Origin: an uncultured Bacilli bacterium | GTDB lineage: Bacteria > Bacillota_I > Bacilli_A > ML615J-28 > CAG-313 | Reading direction: 5' to 3' | NCBI GenBank assembly: GCA_934098295.1 | Contig: CAKONV010000001.1 | Span: 62,001 to 126,000, forward strand | Length of the DNA: 64,000 bases | Shown here: positions 59,442 to 64,000 of the stretch, piece after piece | Layout of the letters: each line of letters begins with the position of its first letter | Position numbering within the stretch: position 1 is the stretch's first letter | Translations under genes and position numbers: made by a program | The notes under the pieces: generated by a model | The model's input: only the letters and a program-made list of their open reading frames with translations | Database searches by the model: none | What the model was told of the DNA's origin: nothing

Positions 59442-62205
59442 TTTCTTTCACCTCAAACACAAAATAATTAATTCCTTTAGTTTTTTTACCAAACTCATTT
59501 TGGCAAACGGTAATTTTATCATAACAATTGAGATTAAACTCACTATCGTATTCAAATTCAGTATCTAATAAATCTAACCCACATCCCAAATAGCATGAAT
59601 TTTCATCTTTTAATTCAATACGAATAGGGTTTATCTGTATAAAATCATTTTTTTCGTTTTTCATTTTGTTTAAATAAATTTTCTTACCATATTTATCAAT
59701 TATATATAAATTGCCACAATAATAATCGTAATAGTCTTTTGCTCCAAGATAATTAATGTTTTCTATATATATAGTTCGACATGATTTTAAATCATTCATA
59801 TCAAATAACATAACTTTTGAAATAAGTAATGTCTTATTTTTAAATTTTAACTTTTTTTCATCACCAAGCACAAATTCTTTAGAATAAAGCTCACGTTCCT
59901 TGTTGATAAAATCATTTTGTAACAATGTGATTTTATATTTATAGTGTCCATCCTCAATGTTGGAAACATCGATTGTTTCATTCTTTGTAGTTAATTTTTT
60001 TGAAAAGACAATGCCTTTTTTACTTATAATATCTAGTCTAAATCTTGAATTATTATCACCAATGTAATTTTTAGGAATCCAAAAAATTTTTTCACTATTT
60101 GATAAGATATAAAGTGGTTCTGCAATAAATTCTTCTCTATAATAGATATCGATAAGTCCATAAAGTTTTTCATTTATTTTTACAAATAATGGAAAAAAGT
60201 CATTAGTTACATCTATGTGCTCAGCTAAATAGTAAATTGCTTCACCAATTTTATATTCAAGTTTTTTTTCACTTGGTTTCACTATATCATTATTTGTAAG
60301 AGCAACAACGCAATTCATTGTTTTTGGAATTTCTAATGTTAATATTGATGAATTTCCTAAATTTTTATACCATAGTCCTGTTTCAACGAATTGAATATTC
60401 CAATTTCCATTATCTATTTTCCATCTCAAGACCGGCGGAAATAATATTATTTCACCATTTTCAAAAGCAATTGATATTTCATTATCATTCGTTAAAAATT
60501 GTCGTTGAAAATTATATTTTTCAGTTTTAAATGATACAGTTCCAATTTCATTTATTCCATAGTACAATTCTTTATCAAATATGACATTTATATTATTAAA
60601 CTTTATTATATTTATACAAGAAATAATTTTATTTTTTTTATACTCAAATATAGTAATATGTTTATGTTCACCAACTTTTAGAACTGAAGAAATGTTATAT
60701 CTACGTTTATCATTTATTTTTTCATAAGCAAAAATGTTTAATTTAAAAGAACAATCCTCATATCTAACGCCATACTCATTATCATCAATGCTATCATTAA
60801 CATCAATATATAAATCTCCATCTATCACCTTATATTCTTCATTTTCTAATCTATAAATAACATCGCTTTTTTCTTTAGCAAAAAAATAAATATCATGATT
60901 CATTTTTTCAAGAACAAAAAATACTGTTCTATTTTTGCTTTGTAATATCTCTCCATCGTACGATTCTAAACTATATGTATAATCTCCATTTTGATAAGTT
61001 TCTTGTGGATATTGTAACATTGAACCTATATCATTAGTGTATAAAAAATACATTCCTGGCAAGCATTCTTGAGAAATAATTTCTTTTGAATCTTTAAAAA
61101 GGATAAATTCACGATATAAAGAATCTCCAGAATTATAAATTATATTACCACGATGAGTTATTTCTATAGAAATATTAATTTTTCCATAAAGCGGTAATTC
61201 AGTCAAAATATATTCTACTGATTCAGTTGCCATTAAAATACCCGAACCTTTAATTTTAAGTTCTATACATTCATAGATTTGTTCATTTATTGTAATTTCA
61301 ATGTATGGGTTGTAATCAAAATTATTTTTCAACCTTATAGATGGAATGACTAGCTTAGGGATAGAATCTTCTAAAATATATTTCGCTTTAATTTGTGAAT
61401 AATCAGTTATAATTCTACTTTTATTAACATGCAATCTTATTTTTTCTAATCCAAAACTAATTTCTTTTTGTTTCCACCAATTATTAATTAATTTTTTCAA
61501 ATAAGTGTCTAATTTAATAGGTTCATTATTAAATAAAGAATTTATGCAACATATTGTTTCATCAAGTAATCTAGTCATTAATTCTGGTTCATCAATAGCT
61601 AATCCCCTAATACCAATTCTAAATGAATATATTTTGCTACCAATTTCAAAATCTTCTTCATTATTAACATAACATGTAAATTTATTATGTAAAGTTTGTG
61701 TAATTAATTCAAATACAGAATCATTCCTAATATATTGTTGCTCTAGATCATTGCAATAAATTTCCCAACACATATCAAAAAACGAATTAATGGAACTAAG
61801 CGGTGTAAAAGAGTGACTACATAATGTAGCATAGTATTTCTTTTGATATGACTTAAGCATAAAAATTCTATTTGCTTTCGAAAGACTATAAATAATTTTT
61901 GTTATTTGCTTATAAACTTTTCCAGTATTTTTAGTACTTATATTCCCTAATAATCTTTTGTAAAAATGATCAAATAAAGCATTTTCTTCATCTACATTCC
62001 ATTCTTTAGCAAGATTAACTAATGCTACAAATACCAAACTATAATCTACATTAGAAATCTCACCGCCATATTCATTTAATACTCTTTTCAAGATGGATTC
62101 AGTTTCATCATAAATTTCTTGAAGTTCCTCATCAGTAAAAATATAATTACCTACAAAATCTCCATCTATTGCTTTTGATATTTTATCCCTCAACTTTATA
62201 TTCAC
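59434..62205 (-). CDS. Large unknown protein, partner of the DUF1998 helicase
   Basis: A 923-residue protein with no motif I recognise. Residues about 1-230 look helical (an N-terminal MNIKLRDKISKAIDGDFVGNY; Leu-rich segments), the rest beta-rich, with many short Ile/Tyr strands. No signal peptide or membrane segment. A GTG start is supported by GGAAGGAG; the 8-base overlap with the helicase start shows coupling. Two-gene units of a huge DUF1998 helicase with a large unknown partner occur in Druantia type III (DruH-DruE), so a DruH-like role is possible. I could not confirm similarity from sequence alone. Confidence 0.68.
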   Translation of the reverse strand: MNIKLRDKISKAIDGDFVGNYIFTDEELQEIYDETESILKRVLNEYGGEISNVDYSLVFVALVNLAKEWNVDEENALFDHFYKRLLGNISTKNTGKVYKQITKIIYSLSKANRIFMLKSYQKKYYATLCSHSFTPLSSINSFFDMCWEIYCNDLEQQYIRNDSVFELITQTLHNKFTCYVNNEEDFEIGSKIYSFRIGIRGLAIDEPELMTRLLDETICCINSLFNNEPIKLDTYLKKLINNWWKQKEISFGLEKIRLHVNKSRIITDYSQIKAKYILEDSIPKLVIPSIRLKNNFDYNPYIEITINEQIYECIELKIKGSGILMATESVEYILTELPLYGKINISIEITHRGNIIYNSGDSLYREFILFKDSKEIISQECLPGMYFLYTNDIGSMLQYPQETYQNGDYTYSLESYDGEILQSKNRTVFFVLEKMNHDIYFFAKEKSDVIYRLENEEYKVIDGDLYIDVNDSIDDNEYGVRYEDCSFKLNIFAYEKINDKRRYNISSVLKVGEHKHITIFEYKKNKIISCINIIKFNNINVIFDKELYYGINEIGTVSFKTEKYNFQRQFLTNDNEISIAFENGEIILFPPVLRWKIDNGNWNIQFVETGLWYKNLGNSSILTLEIPKTMNCVVALTNNDIVKPSEKKLEYKIGEAIYYLAEHIDVTNDFFPLFVKINEKLYGLIDIYYREEFIAEPLYILSNSEKIFWIPKNYIGDNNSRFRLDIISKKGIVFSKKLTTKNETIDVSNIEDGHYKYKITLLQNDFINKERELYSKEFVLGDEKKLKFKNKTLLISKVMLFDMNDLKSCRTIYIENINYLGAKDYYDYYCGNLYIIDKYGKKIYLNKMKNEKNDFIQINPIRIELKDENSCYLGCGLDLLDTEFEYDSEFNLNCYDKITVCQNEFGKKTKGINYFVFEVKENV

Positions 62206-62259
62206 AATTATTCTCCTTCCTCAATCAACTAAATCATAAAATTGTTAGCGTTTTCTTGT

Positions 62260-62265
62260 ATTATA
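62260..62265 (-). promoter_or_regulatory. Candidate -10 of the helicase operon
   Basis: An extended -10 (TGATATAAT) on the minus strand, about 55 bases upstream of the GTG at 62205. The -35 position has no clear match. Confidence 0.5.
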
Positions 62266-62358
62266 TCATATTTTCAAAAAAAATGTTATTTTATGTAATA
62301 TTTTTTTAAAAAATATGATTAAAAGTCCAATTTATCATAATACTTCAATAAATAACTT

Positions 62359-62390
62359 AAAAGTCCAGTATCTTACTTTGAACTGGACCT
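62359..62390 (-). terminator. Terminator of capE
   Basis: GTCCAGT at 62363-62369 pairs with ACTGGAC at 62382-62388 (7 bp, 12-base loop), followed by T's on the minus strand. It separates capE from the helicase operon. Confidence 0.6.
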
Positions 62391-62470
62391 TTATTTGGTT
62401 TTAGTTTAGTTAAACATTCGAAAAAACATTTTTATTAATAATTCAAAAATTAAAAAGCAATTTTATGTTA

Positions 62471-63511
62471 TTATTTATTTTCTTCAGCTAATCTTTCTTT
62501 AATATAAGATAGTTTATACATTGCCTCTTTAATTTCTGGTATTGAAAGTTGTCTAGTGTTATTTGAATTAAACTCTGAAAGTGTATTTCTTTCTTTATTT
62601 CCATCTTTAAAATATTTATCATAATTTAAACCACGATTATCGGCTGGAACTCTATAGAAATTACCCAAATCGACAGCATGAGCACATTCTTCATTTGTAA
62701 GAAGTGTTTCATACATTTTTTCGCCATGTCTAATTCCAATAATTTTAATATCTTCTTTTTTGCCGCCAAACATTTCACATACTGCTTCAGCTTGCATACC
62801 AATTGTACAAGCGGGAGCTTTTTGAACTAAGATATCACCATTTTCACCATGTTCAAAAGCGAATAATACCAAATCAACAGCTTCTTCTAATGACATTATA
62901 AATCTTGTCATTTTTGGTTCTGTTAATGTTACAGGATTTCCTGATCTAATTTGGTCAATCCAAAGTGGAATAACTGAACCCCTTGAACACATAACATTTC
63001 CATATCTAGTACAACATATTTTAGTTTTACCACTGTTACGACTTTTTGCAACAGCAACTTTCTCTTCAATGGCTTTAGTAATGCCCATTGCATTAATTGG
63101 ATATGCTGCTTTATCTGTTGACAAACAGATAACAGCTTCAAGACCTGCATCAATTGCTGCTGTTAAACTATTATCGGTTCCAATAACGTTTGTTCTAACA
63201 GCTTCCATTGGGAAGAATTCACATGATGGTACTTGTTTTAATGCTGCTGCATGAAAACAAAGGTCTGCACCCTTCATAACTTCTCTAACAGAATCAATAT
63301 TTCTAACATCACCTATATAAAATTTTACTTTTTGAAAATCATTAGGGTATGTTACTTGAAGTTCATGACGTAAGTCATCTTGCTTTTTCTCATCCCTTGA
63401 AAATATACGGATTTCTTTAATATCCGTGGTTATAAATCTTTTTAATACTGTAGAACCAAAAGAACCTGTTCCACCAGTAATAACTAATACTTTATTTGTT
63501 AGCGTACTCAT
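62471..63511 (-). CDS. capE: UDP-GlcNAc 4,6-dehydratase/epimerase CapE/FnlA
   Basis: A 346-residue extended short-chain dehydrogenase. It starts LVITGGTGSFGSTVLKRF (Rossmann GxxGxxG) and continues IFSRDEKKQDDLRHEL and HAAALKQVPSCE. The usual SDR Ser-Tyr-Lys triad is degenerate: STDKAAYPINAMGITKA has the MxxxK form seen in the CapE/FlaA1 dehydratase group. It makes a 4-keto-6-deoxy sugar nucleotide, the first step in UDP-N-acetyl-L-fucosamine synthesis with CapF and CapG. It lies on the far side of the helicase operon from its partners. Two or three ATAGATT-like stretches lie upstream, as near capF, but the setting is very AT-rich. No strong ribosome binding site. Confidence 0.92.
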   Translation of the reverse strand: MSTLTNKVLVITGGTGSFGSTVLKRFITTDIKEIRIFSRDEKKQDDLRHELQVTYPNDFQKVKFYIGDVRNIDSVREVMKGADLCFHAAALKQVPSCEFFPMEAVRTNVIGTDNSLTAAIDAGLEAVICLSTDKAAYPINAMGITKAIEEKVAVAKSRNSGKTKICCTRYGNVMCSRGSVIPLWIDQIRSGNPVTLTEPKMTRFIMSLEEAVDLVLFAFEHGENGDILVQKAPACTIGMQAEAVCEMFGGKKEDIKIIGIRHGEKMYETLLTNEECAHAVDLGNFYRVPADNRGLNYDKYFKDGNKERNTLSEFNSNNTRQLSIPEIKEAMYKLSYIKERLAEENK

Positions 63512-63709
63512 ATAAAATCTTGTATAATATAATTTATAATTTTATATTAAATCCTTTCTTTAATTTTTAAACATAATAGATTATGTTATACTATTCTTTT
63601 AATAACTATTTTGTTATAGATTTTTTAATTTAATATTTTAATATCAGAAAACATCATAAAATCCACTATTATAGATTCTAAAAATTTTTAGATAAAACAA
63701 TAATATGAT

Positions 63710-64000
63710 TTATTTATTTTTCTTAATTAAATTGATTTTTTTTAATATCGAATATAAAAGTTCTTTTTCATATAAATTTGCACCAAACAATAACATTGTA
63801 ACACCATATACTATTAACATTATAAATACTTTTAAACACAACCATAGCCAACCTGTAGGTAAAAATTGTTTTAATACAAAACCAATTAATGTTGATATTA
63901 TTAAGCAAGGAATAATTCCTCTAAAAATTCCCAAATAATAATTTTTTAAACTAATCCTAAGTTTTCTTTTAAATATTATATTCATAACCACAATATCACC
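63710..64000 (-). CDS. Oligosaccharide flippase (Wzx) C-terminal end, runs off window
   Basis: A frame open to the window edge; the last 96 residues are seen. It reads IVVMNIIFKRKLRISLKNYY, then two hydrophobic segments (GIIPCLIISTLIGFVL and LCLKVFIMLIVYGVTMLLFG), and ends in a basic tail. Wzx/RfbX flippases have this G-x-x-MN-x-x-(F/Y)-x-x-K-K block before their last pair of helices. It would translocate lipid-linked repeat units and fits the neighbouring capsule sugar genes. The first GTG/ATG here is internal to the true gene. Confidence 0.75.
   Translation of the reverse strand, partial: GDIVVMNIIFKRKLRISLKNYYLGIFRGIIPCLIISTLIGFVLKQFLPTGWLWLCLKVFIMLIVYGVTMLLFGANLYEKELLYSILKKINLIKKNK

Overview
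The window reads as a chromosomal segment of a low-GC, endospore-forming-lineage Firmicute (Bacilli/Erysipelotrichia/Clostridia type). The evidence is the AT-rich sequence, AGGAGG-type ribosome binding sites, U-tailed hairpin terminators, and a dacF-spoIIAA-spoIIAB-sigF-spoVAC cluster at the left end. TGA is a normal stop codon here (for example spoIIAA, spoIIAB and the lipid kinase all end in TGA), so the Mycoplasma code is excluded. I cannot name the species.

Layout. 1-3.1 kb (- strand): forespore sigma-F module with a compact 189-aa sigma F. 3.1-9.5 kb: lipid kinase, an NMT1/SsuA-type ABC importer (ATPase, permease, lipoprotein) and a CtpE-like P-type ATPase. 9.6-12.9 kb: a MATE exporter behind a leader that ends in a terminator, a divergent pair (class I glutamine amidotransferase-like hydrolase and NUDIX hydrolase), and a c-di-AMP receptor-like protein. 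12.9-19.6 kb (+): WG-repeat lipoprotein with two MacB/FtsX-type ABC transporters. 19.6-23.9 kb (-): ECF-like sigma factor, LytTR regulator, DUF3021-like membrane protein, anchored surface protein and pullulanase. 24-27.6 kb (-): nucleotidyltransferase, aminotransferase, DUF1893 protein and ECF transporter S component.

From 27.8 to 62.2 kb the window becomes an accessory region rich in candidate immunity genes, mixed with envelope and core genes: (i) an AAA ATPase, a TOPRIM/RloB-like protein and a protein made of YTGPGGGL octapeptide repeats in one operon; (ii) an XRE-HTH/ankyrin-like/phosphotransferase-like fusion with a MATE-like membrane protein; (iii) a decayed AAA_15 ATPase; (iv) two partly homogenised paralogous ABC transporters flanking a secreted lipase-like/GLUG protein; (v) a CBASS-like operon with a frameshifted CD-NTase, a Cap15-like 2TM beta-barrel protein and a SIR2-like protein; (vi) a 1612-aa helicase with a C-terminal DUF1998/MZB zinc site plus a 923-aa partner, resembling large two-gene helicase systems such as Druantia type III. 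gpsA and gdhA are ordinary metabolic genes in this region.

From 51.8 kb to the right edge lie surface-polysaccharide genes: a UDP-GlcNAc 2-epimerase (CapG/FnlC type), CapF/FnlB, CapE/FnlA and the end of a Wzx flippase. Together these would make UDP-N-acetyl-L-fucosamine and export a repeat unit. The epimerase and capF genes diverge from a mirror-symmetric promoter region with a 15-bp perfect inverted repeat. The helicase pair sits between capF and capE.

The strongest candidates for something undescribed are the YTGPGGGL-repeat/AAA/TOPRIM operon (27853-29963), the HTH-ankyrin-kinase plus MATE pair (30168-33383), and the small GC-rich three-hairpin RNA candidate (34775-34866). All family assignments were made by reading motifs, not by database search.
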